The notes under the pieces are model-generated. The model saw only the letters and a program-made list of their open reading frames with translations, was not told the origin of the DNA and ran no database searches. From NCBI GenBank assembly GCA_024235855.1, contig JACKLN010000009.1, positions 1 to 64,000 of the forward strand: DNA of 64,000 bases. Reading direction: 5' to 3'. The position numbers and the translations under genes were made by a program. Positions 36,278 to 45,229 of the stretch are shown here, in pieces; position 1 is the stretch's first letter, and each line of letters begins with the position of its first letter. This DNA is from Burkholderiaceae bacterium. GTDB lineage: Bacteria > Pseudomonadota > Gammaproteobacteria > Burkholderiales > Burkholderiaceae_C.

Positions 36278-37461
36278 CGCGTCAGCGCTCCGATCTCCAG
36301 GCGCGCCTGCGCACGGGCCTGCGCGTCCAGTGCCATCAGGTCCTCCAGCGCGGCCAGGCGCCCGATGCGCGGTGCCATCGCATCCACGGTGCGTGCATTG
36401 ACGCTGTGAATCTGCGGGAAGCGGATGGTTCCGTCGAGGAAGGCCGCCACGGCCTCCTCGTTGGCGGCGTTGAGCACGGCCGACGCGCCCTCGGGACCGG
36501 ACAGCGCGTCGTAGGCCAGGAACAGGCCCGGAAACCGCTCGCGCGTGGCCGGCTCGAAGGTCAGTGCCTTCAGCGACAGGAAGTCCAGCGCCGGTGCGCC
36601 GGACTCGATGCGCTCCGGGAACGACAGGCCATACGCGATCGGCACCTTCATGTCCGGCGTGCCCAGCTGCGCCAGCACGGACGCATCGCGGCACACCACC
36701 ATCGAGTGCACGATGCTCTGGGGGTGGATGACGACCCGGATCCGCTCCGGCGGCAGGCTGAACAGCCAGTGTGCCTCGATGACCTCCAGCGCCTTGTTCA
36801 TCATCGTGGCCGAATCCACCGAGATCTTGCGTCCCATGACCCAGTTCGGGTGGGCCACGGCCTCGTCGGGCGTCACGTCGTGCAACGACGCGGGATCCCG
36901 CGTGCGGAAGGGCCCGCCGGAGGCGGTGAGCACGATGTGGTCGATGCGGCTGGCCCAGCTGTCGCGGTCTTCCGGCAGGCACTGGAAGATGGCCGAGTGC
37001 TCGCTGTCGATGGGCAGCAGCGTGGCACCGCCCGCGCGCACCGCATCCATGAAGAAAGCGCCGCCGACGACCAGCGCCTCCTTGTTGGCCAGCAGCAGGC
37101 GCTTGCCGGCGCGCGCGGCGGCCAGGCAAGGCGCCAGGCCCGCGGCGCCGACGATGGCAGCCATCACGCTGTCGACCTCCGGGTGCGACGCCAGGTCACA
37201 CAGCGCCCCAGGCCCGACGGCCACCTCGGTGGGCACGCCGGCCGCCTGCAGGCCGGCCCGCAGGCGCGCGGCCGCGGCGTCGTCAGGCACCACGGCCAAC
37301 CGCGGCCTGAACCGCAGGCACTGCGCCAGCAGTTCGTCGACGCGCCGCTGGGCCGTGAGGCCGAAGACTTCGTAGCGGTCGGGGTGGCGCGCGACCACGT
37401 CGAGCGTGCTCACGCCGATCGAGCCGGTGGCACCAAGGATGGCAAGACGTTGTCGGGTCAT
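36274..37461 (-). CDS. dxr: 1-deoxy-D-xylulose 5-phosphate reductoisomerase
   Basis: 395 residues from ATG 37461. The NADPH-binding start is LAILGATGSIGVSTLDVVAR. Catalytic-domain motifs include LLANKEALVVGG, LLPIDSEHSAIFQCLP, TASGGPFR and MGRKISVDSATMMNKALEVI. It catalyses the committed step of the MEP isoprenoid pathway; ispG at 62 kb acts later in the same pathway. It overlaps rseP and abuts cdsA. Confidence 0.97.
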   Translation of the reverse strand: MTRQRLAILGATGSIGVSTLDVVARHPDRYEVFGLTAQRRVDELLAQCLRFRPRLAVVPDDAAAARLRAGLQAAGVPTEVAVGPGALCDLASHPEVDSVMAAIVGAAGLAPCLAAARAGKRLLLANKEALVVGGAFFMDAVRAGGATLLPIDSEHSAIFQCLPEDRDSWASRIDHIVLTASGGPFRTRDPASLHDVTPDEAVAHPNWVMGRKISVDSATMMNKALEVIEAHWLFSLPPERIRVVIHPQSIVHSMVVCRDASVLAQLGTPDMKVPIAYGLSFPERIESGAPALDFLSLKALTFEPATRERFPGLFLAYDALSGPEGASAVLNAANEEAVAAFLDGTIRFPQIHSVNARTVDAMAPRIGRLAALEDLMALDAQARAQARLEIGALTR

Positions 37462-38294
37462 CAGGACAGGCCGAGCGCGGCGACGAGGGGAAAAACGGGC
37501 AGCAGCGCATCGATGCGGTCGAGCACGCCGCCATGACCCGGCAGCAGGCGGCTGCTGTCCTTGGCACCGGCGGCGCGCTTGACCAGCGACTCCACCAGAT
37601 CGCCCAGCACGCTGGCTGCCGACAGCAGCACCAGCACCGCCGCCGCACCGGCGAAGCCAAAATGGCCGACCAGTCGCGTGGCCAGCCCCGCACTGCCGGT
37701 GTCGACCTGCCGGTCGAACCACCACCAGGCTGCCGCCAGCAGCAGCACACCGATCACCCCGCTGACCGCGCCTTCCCAGGTCTTGCCGGGGCTGATCGAC
37801 GGTGCGAGCTTGTGGCGTCCGAAGGCCCGGCCACCGGCATAGGCGGCGATGTCGGCCACCCAGACCAGGCACATCACCGACAGCAGGAACACGACGCCCT
37901 CGGCATGTGCACGCACCAGGCCGAGCCAGGCCACGGCCAGCAGCAGCGGCCCGAGCGCCACCCGCAGGGTGCGGGGCCAGCGCGTCCAGCCGGCCGGCCC
38001 CTGGCGCAGCGCAAACGCCCCCGCCACCAGCCAAGTCAGGGCGCCAAGCTGGCAGACGGTGCTGGAGCCCTCGGCGGGCTGCGCCCTGGCCAGCAACAGG
38101 GCCAGCATGGCCGTCAGCGCGCCCAGGCCGAGCGCAGGCCCCCCCGCCAGACCGTTGAGCCGGCCCCACTCCCACCCGGCAGCAGCCACGAAGGCCAGCG
38201 TGAGGGCGGCGAATGGCCAGGGCATGGGCGCGAACAGCGCAGGCAGCAGCACCGCCAGCAGCACCACGGCGGTCACGATGCGCTGGCCCAGCAT
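37461..38294 (-). CDS. cdsA: Phosphatidate cytidylyltransferase
   Basis: A 277-residue inner-membrane enzyme with about eight membrane segments. The CdsA signature appears near the C-terminus: SLVKRAAGAKDSSRLLPGHG followed by GVLDRIDALLPVFP. It makes CDP-diacylglycerol, the precursor of all membrane phospholipids. The stop overlaps the first base of the dxr start codon. Upstream, 89 bases separate it from uppS, without a clear terminator. Confidence 0.96.
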   Translation of the reverse strand: MLGQRIVTAVVLLAVLLPALFAPMPWPFAALTLAFVAAAGWEWGRLNGLAGGPALGLGALTAMLALLLARAQPAEGSSTVCQLGALTWLVAGAFALRQGPAGWTRWPRTLRVALGPLLLAVAWLGLVRAHAEGVVFLLSVMCLVWVADIAAYAGGRAFGRHKLAPSISPGKTWEGAVSGVIGVLLLAAAWWWFDRQVDTGSAGLATRLVGHFGFAGAAAVLVLLSAASVLGDLVESLVKRAAGAKDSSRLLPGHGGVLDRIDALLPVFPLVAALGLS

Positions 38295-38383
38295 CGTGTC
38301 AGGTCCGGGTTGCGGCCGCCGGGGCCGCTGCCGTCGACAACGGGGGCGGCAAACGCCTGGCGCCTGCGGAAAGCGGCGTCATG

Positions 38384-39142
38384 TCAGCGACGAGTGTCGA
38401 TGGCACCGAACCGCCGGTCGCGCCGGGCGAACGCCGTCAGCGCCGCATCGATCTCGGCGTCGCCGAAGTCAGGCCACAGGCAGTCGGTGAAGAACAGCTC
38501 GGAGTAGGCCGCCTGCCAGAGCAGGAAGTTGCTGATCCGCATCTCGCCGCCGGTGCGGATGAACAGGTCCGGGTCGGGCGCGAACGACAGCGCCATGTGC
38601 TGCGACAGCCAGCCCTCGTCGAGTTGTTCCGGCGGCAGGCCCTGGGCCAGGGCCTGCCGCGCCGCCTGCACGACGTCCCAGCGCCCGCCGTAGTTGAAGG
38701 CCACCGCCAGCGTGATGCGCGTGTTCTTCTCGGTCAGCGACTCGGCATGCTCCCAGGCCTGGCGCAGCTTGTCCGACACGGCGGAGCGGTCGCCGATGAT
38801 GCGGATGCGGACGCCGTCGCCCGCCAGCTTGGCGAGGTACTTCGACACCGCCACCAGCACCAGGCCCATCAGGCCGGAGACCTCCTCGGTCGGCCGCTTC
38901 CAGTTCTCCGACGAGAAGGCGAAGACCGTCAGGTACTCCACGCCGCGGTCGGCGAAGGCGTTGACGGTCTTGACCAGCACGTCGACGCCGGCCTTGTGGC
39001 CGAAGAAGCGCGGCATGTAGCGCTGGCGTGCCCAGCGGCCATTGCCGTCCATCACGACGGCCACGTGCCGGGGCACGCTGCGGGGTTCGGCAGCCTGCGG
39101 GCCGGCCGCCGGGGGCATCAGGGACTCGAGCATCGGCGACAT
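38384..39142 (-). CDS. uppS: Undecaprenyl diphosphate synthase
   Basis: A 252-residue cis-prenyltransferase with the conserved HVAVVMDGNGRWARQR start (catalytic Asp), GHKAGVD, FAFSSENWKRP and the C-terminal DLFIRTGGEMRISNFLLWQ. It builds the C55 lipid carrier for peptidoglycan and O-antigen. The first 25 residues are a variable Pro/Ala extension, and ATG 39130 (M5) could also start it. It lies 6 bases after frr. Confidence 0.97.
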   Translation of the reverse strand: MSPMLESLMPPAAGPQAAEPRSVPRHVAVVMDGNGRWARQRYMPRFFGHKAGVDVLVKTVNAFADRGVEYLTVFAFSSENWKRPTEEVSGLMGLVLVAVSKYLAKLAGDGVRIRIIGDRSAVSDKLRQAWEHAESLTEKNTRITLAVAFNYGGRWDVVQAARQALAQGLPPEQLDEGWLSQHMALSFAPDPDLFIRTGGEMRISNFLLWQAAYSELFFTDCLWPDFGDAEIDAALTAFARRDRRFGAIDTRR

Positions 39143-39148
39143 GGCGGA

Positions 39149-39715
39149 TCAGACCGCCATCACCTCGGCTTCCTTGCCCTGCACCAGGCGGTCGATCTCG
39201 GCGATGGTGCGATCGGTGAGCCGCTGCACCTCGTCCTGCGCGCGGCGCTCGTCGTCCTCGGTGGCCAGCTTGTCCTTGAGCAGGCGCTTGAGGTGGTCGT
39301 TGGCCTCGCGGCGCACTGCACGCACGGCCACCTTGGCTTCCTCTCCGGTGTGGCGCACCACCTTGGTCAGGTCGCGCCGCCGCTCCTCGGACAGTGCCGG
39401 CATCGGCACGCGCAGCAGGTCACCCTGCGACGCCGGGTTCAGACCGAGGTCCGACTCGCGGATGGCCTTCTCGATCTTCGGCCCCATGCCCTTCTCCCAG
39501 GGCTGGACGCTGATCGTGCGTGCGTCCAGCAGGCTCACGTTGGCCACCTGACTGATGGGCACCATGGAGCCGTAGTACTCCACGTGCACCTGATCGAGGA
39601 TGCCGGGGTGGGCGCGTCCGGTGCGGATCTTCGCCAGTTCGCCCTTGAGGGCCTCGACCGACTTGCCCATCTTGTGCTCGGCGGTCTGCTTGATCTCGGG
39701 AATGGTGCCTGCCAT
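39149..39715 (-). CDS. frr: Ribosome recycling factor
   Basis: 188 residues from ATG 39715 (MAGTIPEIKQTAEHKMGKSV). The all-helical/beta-barrel RRF core shows LAKIRTGRAHPGILDQVHVE and YYGSMVPISQVANVSLLDAR, and later KVVRHTGEEAKVAVRAVRR. With EF-G it splits post-termination ribosomes. The longer frame to 39790 is not used. pyrH precedes it by 19 bases in the universal rpsB-tsf-pyrH-frr order. Confidence 0.98.
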   Translation of the reverse strand: MAGTIPEIKQTAEHKMGKSVEALKGELAKIRTGRAHPGILDQVHVEYYGSMVPISQVANVSLLDARTISVQPWEKGMGPKIEKAIRESDLGLNPASQGDLLRVPMPALSEERRRDLTKVVRHTGEEAKVAVRAVRREANDHLKRLLKDKLATEDDERRAQDEVQRLTDRTIAEIDRLVQGKEAEVMAV

Positions 39716-39734
39716 TGCTCTCGTGCTCCAGGGT

Positions 39735-40445
39735 TCAGACGTGGACCAGGGTGCCCTCGTTCTCGCCGCGCACGACGCGCTCCAGCGCACCGGGCTTGAA
39801 GATGCTGAACACCTTGATCGGCAGCTTCTGGTCGCGGCACAGCGCGAAGGCCGTCGCGTCCATCACCTGCAGGTTGCGTGCGATCGCCTCGTCGAACGTG
39901 ATGTTCTCGTAGCGCTTCGCGTCGGGATCCTTGGCCGGGTCGGCGGTGTAGACGCCGTCGACCTTGGTCGCCTTGAGCACCAGTTCGGCGCCGATCTCGG
40001 CGCCGCGCAGGGCCGCGGCGGTGTCGGTGGTGAAGAAGGGGTTGCCGGTGCCGGCCGCGAACACCACGACCTTGCCCTCCTCCAGGTACTGCAGCGCCTT
40101 CGGGCGCACATAGGGCTCGACCACCTGCTCGATGCTGATGGCCGACATGACGCGCGCGGTCATGCCTTCCTGGCGCATCGTGTCGGCCAGCGCCAGCGAG
40201 TTCATCACCGTGGCCAGCATGCCCATGTAGTCGGCCGTGGCGCGGTCCATGCCCACGGACCCACCGGCCACACCGCGGAAGATGTTGCCGCCGCCGATGA
40301 CGACGGCCACCTCGACGCCCTGGTCCGTGACCTGGCGCACCTCGCGCACCATGCGCACGATGGTGGCGCGGTTGATGCCGTAGGCGTCGTCGCCCATCAG
40401 GGCCTCGCCGGAGAGCTTGAGCAGGATGCGTTTGTACGCGGGCAT
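39735..40445 (-). CDS. pyrH: UMP kinase
   Basis: 236 residues from ATG 40445. It opens with the amino-acid-kinase motif YKRILLKLSGEALMGDD. GVEVAVVIGGGNIFRG and AAGTGNPFFTTDTAAALRG are the other UMP-kinase blocks, and DGVYTADPAKDPDAKRY follows. It phosphorylates UMP to UDP. About 200 bases separate it from tsf, so it probably has its own promoter in addition to read-through. Confidence 0.97.
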   Translation of the reverse strand: MPAYKRILLKLSGEALMGDDAYGINRATIVRMVREVRQVTDQGVEVAVVIGGGNIFRGVAGGSVGMDRATADYMGMLATVMNSLALADTMRQEGMTARVMSAISIEQVVEPYVRPKALQYLEEGKVVVFAAGTGNPFFTTDTAAALRGAEIGAELVLKATKVDGVYTADPAKDPDAKRYENITFDEAIARNLQVMDATAFALCRDQKLPIKVFSIFKPGALERVVRGENEGTLVHV

Positions 40446-40501
40446 GCGCGGGGCCCTCCCTTGGGGCACGGTGGTGTTCGGTTCAGCGCGCAGTCTAACG
40501 C

Positions 40502-40520
40502 CCGGGGCCAAGGGCCCCGG
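40502..40520 (-). other. GC hairpin between tsf and pyrH
   Basis: CCGGGGCC-AAG-GGCCCCGG forms an 8-bp stem with a 3-base loop and no T-run on either side. It lies 57 bases before pyrH and may attenuate read-through from tsf. Confidence 0.45.
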
Positions 40521-40534
40521 TGGCTTCACAGTCG

Positions 40535-40550
40535 GTTTCCGGCCGGAAAC
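40535..40550. other. Perfect 16-bp palindrome in the tsf-pyrH gap
   Basis: GTTTCCGGCCGGAAAC is fully self-complementary. It lies 90 bases upstream of the pyrH start, next to the GC hairpin. It could be a protein-binding operator for pyrH or part of a compound terminator. The rest of the 201-base gap shows nothing else I recognise. Confidence 0.4.
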
Positions 40551-40646
40551 ACGCGCGGCGTCTGGGCAGCGGCGGACGCAGCCCGCACGCGACGGGCCAT
40601 GCGTCCAGTCACGTGGCCGACGGCAACGGCGGCCACGCGTGGGTCA

Positions 40647-41543
40647 TCAGCCATTCTTGGCCGCGGCCACCTGGGCGGCGACTTCGGCGGCGAAGTCGTC
40701 GGCCTTCTTCTCGATGCCCTCGCCCACCACGTACAGGGTGAAGCCCTTCACCGTGGTGCCCTTGTCCTTGAGCATCGCGCCCACGGTCTGCTTGCCGTCG
40801 GCGGCCTTGACGAAGACCTGGTCGAGCAGCGAGACCTCCTTGAGGAACTTCTGCACCGTGCCTTCGACCATCTTGGCGACGATCTCGGCCGGCTTGCCGC
40901 TCTCGGCCGCCTTCTCGGTGGCGATCTTGCGCTCCTTCTCGACCACGTCCGCCGGCACCTCGGCCGACGACAGGGCCGCGGGCTTCATCGCCGCGACGTG
41001 CATCGCCACGTCCTTGGCCGCCACCGCGTCGCCGTCGAACTCGACGACCACGCCGATGCGGGTCCCGTGCAGGTAGTGGGCCAGCTGGCCGCCGCCGGCG
41101 TAGCGCTTGAAGCGGCGGATGGTCATGTTCTCGCCGATCTTGCCGATCAGGCCCTTGCGCACGTCCTCGACGGTGGGGCCGAAGCTCTCCATCGACAGCG
41201 GCAGCGCCGACAGCGCGGCCACGTCGGCCGGCGCTTCCTTGGCCACCAGTTCGGCACAGGCCTTCACGAAGGCGAGGAAGGCGTCGTTCTTGGAGACGAA
41301 GTCGGTCTCGCAGTTGACCTCCACCAGCGCGCCGGTGCTGCCGTCCACGGCGGCCGACACCACGCCCTCGGCGGTGATGCGCGCAGCGGCCTTGCCGGCC
41401 TTGTTGCCCAGCTTGACGCGCAGGATCTCCTCGGCGCGGGCCAGGTCGCCCTCGGCCTCGGTCAGCGCCTTCTTGCACTCCATCATCGGCGCGTCGGTCT
41501 TCGCGCGCAGTTCGGCAACCATGCCGGCGGTGATAGCAGCCAT
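40647..41543 (-). CDS. tsf: Translation elongation factor Ts
   Basis: 298 residues from ATG 41543 with an AGGAGAG ribosome-binding site. EF-Ts exchanges nucleotide on EF-Tu. The N-terminal domain AAITAGMVAELRAKTDAPMM, the ECKKAL block, and the core CETDFVSKNDAFLAF (with the TDFV motif) are clear. It lies in the canonical rpsB-tsf-pyrH-frr cluster, 78 bases after rpsB with a hairpin between. Confidence 0.98.
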   Translation of the reverse strand: MAAITAGMVAELRAKTDAPMMECKKALTEAEGDLARAEEILRVKLGNKAGKAAARITAEGVVSAAVDGSTGALVEVNCETDFVSKNDAFLAFVKACAELVAKEAPADVAALSALPLSMESFGPTVEDVRKGLIGKIGENMTIRRFKRYAGGGQLAHYLHGTRIGVVVEFDGDAVAAKDVAMHVAAMKPAALSSAEVPADVVEKERKIATEKAAESGKPAEIVAKMVEGTVQKFLKEVSLLDQVFVKAADGKQTVGAMLKDKGTTVKGFTLYVVGEGIEKKADDFAAEVAAQVAAAKNG

Positions 41544-41569
41544 TTCAACTCTCCTGATTCGGTTGGCAA

Positions 41570-41603
41570 ACCGGCCGGGCGCGAAGGCTCGCGGCCGGCC
41601 GGT
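41570..41603 (-). other. rpsB-tsf intergenic hairpin (attenuator-like)
   Basis: ACCGGCCGG (41570-41578) pairs with CCGGCCGGT (41595-41603), a 9-bp stem around a 16-base loop, with no T-run. rpsB-tsf gaps commonly carry a structure that lowers tsf transcription relative to rpsB; that role here is inferred. Confidence 0.5.
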
Positions 41604-41621
41604 GGTTCAAGGGAAGCCGGC

Positions 41622-42368
41622 TCAGGCTTCTTCTTCGCGGACCTCGACGAACTCGTCGCCCTCGCTGGCAGCGGCCACGACCTCGTTGGTCGCGTTGGCC
41701 TTGCCTTCCAGCACCGCGTCGGCAATGGCGCGGGCATACAGCGCCACGGCCTTGGCCGAGTCGTCGTTGCCCGGGATCACGTAGTCGATGCCCTGCGGCG
41801 AGTGGTTGGTGTCGACGATGCCGATCACCGGGATGCCCAGCTTCTTGGCCTCGGCCACGGCGATCTTGTGGTAGCCGACGTCGATCACGAACATCGCATC
41901 CGGCAGCGCGTTCATGTCCTGGATGCCGCCGATGTCCTTCTCGAGCTTGGCCAGCTCGCGCTCGAACATCAGGCCTTCCTTCTTGATCATCTGCTCGATG
42001 CCGGCTTCCTTGGTCGCCTGCATGTCCTTGAGCTTCTTCAGCGAGCCCTTGACCGTCTTGAAGTTGGTCAGCATGCCGCCCAGCCAGCGCTGGTCGACGA
42101 AGGGCATGCCGCAGCGCTGGGCCTCGGCATTGATCACCTCGCGCGCCTGGCGCTTGGTGCCGATCATCAGGATCGTGCCGCGGCGGGCCGACAGCTGGCG
42201 CACGAACTTCAGCGCCTCCTCGAAGAGCGGCTGCGTCTTCTCGAGGTTGATGATGTGGATCTTGTTGCGGTGGCCGTAGATGTACGGGGCCATCCGCGGG
42301 TTCCAGAAGCGCGTCTGGTGACCGAAATGGACACCCGCTTCCAGCATTTCACGCATGGAGACAGACAT
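41622..42368 (-). CDS. rpsB: 30S ribosomal protein S2
   Basis: 248 residues from ATG 42368. S2 signatures are MREMLEAGVHFGHQTRFWNP and FVRQLSARRGTILMIGTKRQ, then IVDTNHSPQGIDYVIPGNDD, ending in an acidic tail (EVREEEA). A longer frame to 42956 runs across the promoter and is not real. It is the first gene of the long operon running to 27.3 kb. Its leader of about 215 bases could hold the S2 autoregulatory site known in other proteobacteria. Confidence 0.98.
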   Translation of the reverse strand: MSVSMREMLEAGVHFGHQTRFWNPRMAPYIYGHRNKIHIINLEKTQPLFEEALKFVRQLSARRGTILMIGTKRQAREVINAEAQRCGMPFVDQRWLGGMLTNFKTVKGSLKKLKDMQATKEAGIEQMIKKEGLMFERELAKLEKDIGGIQDMNALPDAMFVIDVGYHKIAVAEAKKLGIPVIGIVDTNHSPQGIDYVIPGNDDSAKAVALYARAIADAVLEGKANATNEVVAAASEGDEFVEVREEEA

Positions 42369-42587
42369 GAGAACTCCGAAGGTTGGGTCTAGAATCCCGG
42401 CGCTCACCGAGGCCCGCGCCGGGCCTGACAAACGGCCTTGAGCGCCTGACCTCGACACCTTTCGGCTGCCGGGTTCGCGATTTGTCTTTCCCGGCCTGAA
42501 GAACAAGCCCGTCGAACGAGCCAGTCGAACAAGCAAGTGGGCCACCGAACTTCTGTCCAGCCGCACACCCGTGCCGGGTAAAACCCA

Positions 42588-43952
42588 ATGAGTATAGCAC
42601 CCCGCGGCACGGATCTCTCCGACGCGCAAGACCGCGTGCAACGCGGCGAGACCACGGCCACCGCCCTGCTGGCCGCCAGCCTGGCCGCCGCGGACGCCCC
42701 GGCCAACGCCCACGTCTACCTGCGCCGCTTCGACGCCGGCGCCCGGGCGGCGGCCGCCGCAGTCGACCTGCTGGTGGCCGCCGGGCAGCCGCTGCCGCCG
42801 CTGGGCGGCCTGGCGGTGTCGGTGAAGGACCTGTTCGACGTCGCCGGTGCGCCCACCACCGCCGGCTCGGCCGCGATGGCCGACGCCCCCGCCGCCGCCG
42901 CGGACTGCCGGGCGGTGGCGCGGCTGCGTGTGGCGGGCGCGGCGCTGACGGGCCACACCAACCTCAGCGAGTTCGCCTTCTCAGGCGTCGGGCTGAACCC
43001 GCACCATGGCACGCCCGCCAATGCCGCCACAGCGGCACTCGACGCCACGCCGCGGGTGCCGGGCGGATCCACCTCGGGTGGCGCCGTCAGCGTGGCCACC
43101 GGCGCCGCGTGGGCGGCGCTGGGCTCGGACACCGGCGGCTCCATCCGCATCCCCGCGGCGCTGCAGGGTCTGGTCGGGTTCAAGAGCACGCAACGCCTGG
43201 TGCCGCTGGACGGCGCCGTGCCGCTGTCGACCACGCTGGACACGGCCTGCGCCATCACCCGTTCGGTGCGCGACGCGGTGCGCCTGCACGAGGTGCTGGC
43301 GTCGCGACGGGTGCTCCCGATGCCGCGTGAGCCGTCGGCGTGGCGGTTCCTGGTGCCCACGACGCTGATGCTCGACACCCTCGATCCCGCCGTGGCCGCT
43401 GCCTTCGACGCCGCCCTGCGGGCGCTGCGCGACGCCGGTGCCTGCATCGTCGAACGGCCGCTGCCAGCGCTGGCCGAACTGGCCACGCTCAACGCCACCG
43501 GCGGCTTTGCCGCGGCGGAAAGCTGGGCCTGGCACCGCCAGCGGCTGGCCACTCGGGGCAACCAGTACGACCCGCGCGTGGCGCTGCGCATCCGCCGCGG
43601 CGAAGCGATCGGCGCCGCCGACTACATCCACCTGCTGGCCGCGCGCCGGCGCTGGATCGCCAAGGTCGAGGCCGAGGTACAAGGCTTCGACGCCCTGCTC
43701 GCGCCCACGGTGCCACTGCTGCCACCGCCGATCGCCCCGCTGCTGGCCGACGACGCCGCCTTCTTCTCGGTCAACGCGCTGCTGCTGCGCAACCCTTCGG
43801 TGGTCAACTTCATGGACGGCTGCGCCCTCTCCCTGCCCTGCCATGCCGCGGGCGACTGGCCCGTGGGCCTGATGCTGTTCGCCCCGGCCATGGCCGACGA
43901 CCGCCTGCTGGCCGCAGCAGCGTTCGCCGAATCGGTGCTGCCGGCCCGCTGA
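42588..43952 (+). CDS. Amidase signature-family hydrolase
   Basis: A 454-residue amidase-signature enzyme with the full Ser-cis-Ser-Lys triad: Lys in LAVSVKDLFDVAGAPTTAGS, the cis-Ser in VPGGSTSGGAVSV, and the nucleophile Ser in SDTGGSIRIPAALQG. It hydrolyses an amide; the substrate is not readable. It is not GatA, because no gatB or gatC is nearby and the C-terminus differs. It leads a probable operon with a D-amino-acid dehydrogenase 10 bases downstream. No Shine-Dalgarno precedes ATG 42588, and the start lies within the rpsB promoter on the other strand. Confidence 0.88.
   Translation: MSIAPRGTDLSDAQDRVQRGETTATALLAASLAAADAPANAHVYLRRFDAGARAAAAAVDLLVAAGQPLPPLGGLAVSVKDLFDVAGAPTTAGSAAMADAPAAAADCRAVARLRVAGAALTGHTNLSEFAFSGVGLNPHHGTPANAATAALDATPRVPGGSTSGGAVSVATGAAWAALGSDTGGSIRIPAALQGLVGFKSTQRLVPLDGAVPLSTTLDTACAITRSVRDAVRLHEVLASRRVLPMPREPSAWRFLVPTTLMLDTLDPAVAAAFDAALRALRDAGACIVERPLPALAELATLNATGGFAAAESWAWHRQRLATRGNQYDPRVALRIRRGEAIGAADYIHLLAARRRWIAKVEAEVQGFDALLAPTVPLLPPPIAPLLADDAAFFSVNALLLRNPSVVNFMDGCALSLPCHAAGDWPVGLMLFAPAMADDRLLAAAAFAESVLPAR
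42591..42599 (-). promoter_or_regulatory. Extended -10 promoter of rpsB
   Basis: On the minus strand TGC-TATACT is a strong extended -10 element. Transcription would start near 42584, giving a leader of about 215 bases. The element lies over the first codons of the opposing amidase gene. Confidence 0.6.
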
Positions 43953-43962
43953 ACCCCAGACC

Positions 43963-45216
43963 ATGCGCATCGCCATCATCGGCGCCGGCATCATCGGCGT
44001 CACGACCGCCTACGAACTCTCGGCCGACGGCCATGCCGTCACCGTCTTCGAACGCGGCAGCGCCGTCGCCGACGGCACCAGCTTCGCTAACGCCGGCGTC
44101 GTGGCGCCGGGCTACGTCACACCCTGGGCCGCGCCGGGCATGGCCTGGAAGGTGCTGCGGCAGATGACCGGCCGCCACGCCGCGGTGCGGGTGGCGCCAT
44201 CGGCGCTGCTGCGCGACGCGGGCTGGCTGTGGCGCTGGTGGCGCGCCTGCCGGCCCGCCGTGCACGGCGCCAACCGCACCCACATGCACCGTCTGGCGCG
44301 CTACAGCCAGGAACGGCTGACCGGCCTGAGCCAGCGCCTGCAACTGGACTACGAGCGGGGCCAGGGCTACATGGTGCTGTTGCGCGGCGAGCGTGAACTG
44401 GCCGCCGCGCGGGGTGGCCTGAAGCTGCTGGCTGAACTGGGCGTGGCCTTCGAACTGCTGGACACGGCGCGCGCCCGGCAACTGGAGCCCGGCCTGAACC
44501 CCGGGACACCATTGCGCGCGGCCATCCACCTGCCGCAGGACGGCGTGGGCAACTGCCGGCAGTTCGCCCACCTGCTCAAGGCCGAGGCGCAGAAGCTGGG
44601 CGTCCGCTTCCAGTTCCAGCAGACGGTGCGCGCGGTGCACCCCGGCCCGACGGTGACGCTGGACCTGACCGACGGCCCCCAGGCCTTCGACGCCGCGGTG
44701 GTCTGCGCCGGCGTCGACGCCGGCGCGCTGCTGGCGCCGCTGGGGCTGCGCCTGCCGCTGCTGCCGGTGTGGGGCTACTCGCTCACCGCGCCGCTGCGCG
44801 AGCTCGAGCATGCGCCGGACCTGGGCCCGCGCAGCGCCTTGATGGACGAACGCTACAAGGTCGCGATCTCGCGCCTGGGCCGGCGCGTGCGCGTGGCCGG
44901 CAGTGCGGAACTGGGCGGCCAGGCTGGCCGCTTCCACGACGGCGCCATGGCCACGCTGCACCAGGTGCTGGACGACTGGTTCCCGGGCGCGGCGCAACTC
45001 GCCAAGGCCCAGCGCTGGAAGGGTGCGCGCCCGATGCTGCCGGACGGCCCACCGGTGATCGGCCCCAGCGGCCGCGAAGGCCTCTGGCTGAACCTGGGCC
45101 ATGGCTCCAGCGGCTGGGCCCTGTCGGCCGGCAGCGCCCGTGCGCTGGCCGACCTCGTGGCCGGGCGTACCCCCGGCGTGGCCTTGGACGGGCTGGGCGT
45201 CGAGCGCTTTGCGTGA
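43963..45216 (+). CDS. dadA: D-amino-acid dehydrogenase (DadA-like, FAD-dependent)
   Basis: A 417-residue FAD oxidoreductase. The dinucleotide-binding start IAIIGAGIIGVTTAYELSAD is followed by the DadA-type FANAGVVAPGYVTPWAAPGM block. The C-terminal FAD region is MLPDGPPVIGPSGREGLWLN, then LGHGSSGWALSAGSARALAD. It oxidises D-amino acids to 2-oxo acids and ammonia, passing electrons to the membrane quinone pool. The neighbouring amidase could supply its substrate. Another DAO-family substrate cannot be excluded. Confidence 0.88.
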   Translation: MRIAIIGAGIIGVTTAYELSADGHAVTVFERGSAVADGTSFANAGVVAPGYVTPWAAPGMAWKVLRQMTGRHAAVRVAPSALLRDAGWLWRWWRACRPAVHGANRTHMHRLARYSQERLTGLSQRLQLDYERGQGYMVLLRGERELAAARGGLKLLAELGVAFELLDTARARQLEPGLNPGTPLRAAIHLPQDGVGNCRQFAHLLKAEAQKLGVRFQFQQTVRAVHPGPTVTLDLTDGPQAFDAAVVCAGVDAGALLAPLGLRLPLLPVWGYSLTAPLRELEHAPDLGPRSALMDERYKVAISRLGRRVRVAGSAELGGQAGRFHDGAMATLHQVLDDWFPGAAQLAKAQRWKGARPMLPDGPPVIGPSGREGLWLNLGHGSSGWALSAGSARALADLVAGRTPGVALDGLGVERFA

Positions 45217-45229
45217 CACAGTGCGGGCC

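Noticed and set aside
42369..42956. Extension of rpsB upstream to 42956
   Set aside because: It crosses the rpsB promoter and lies antisense to the amidase; the S2 N-terminus is at 42368.
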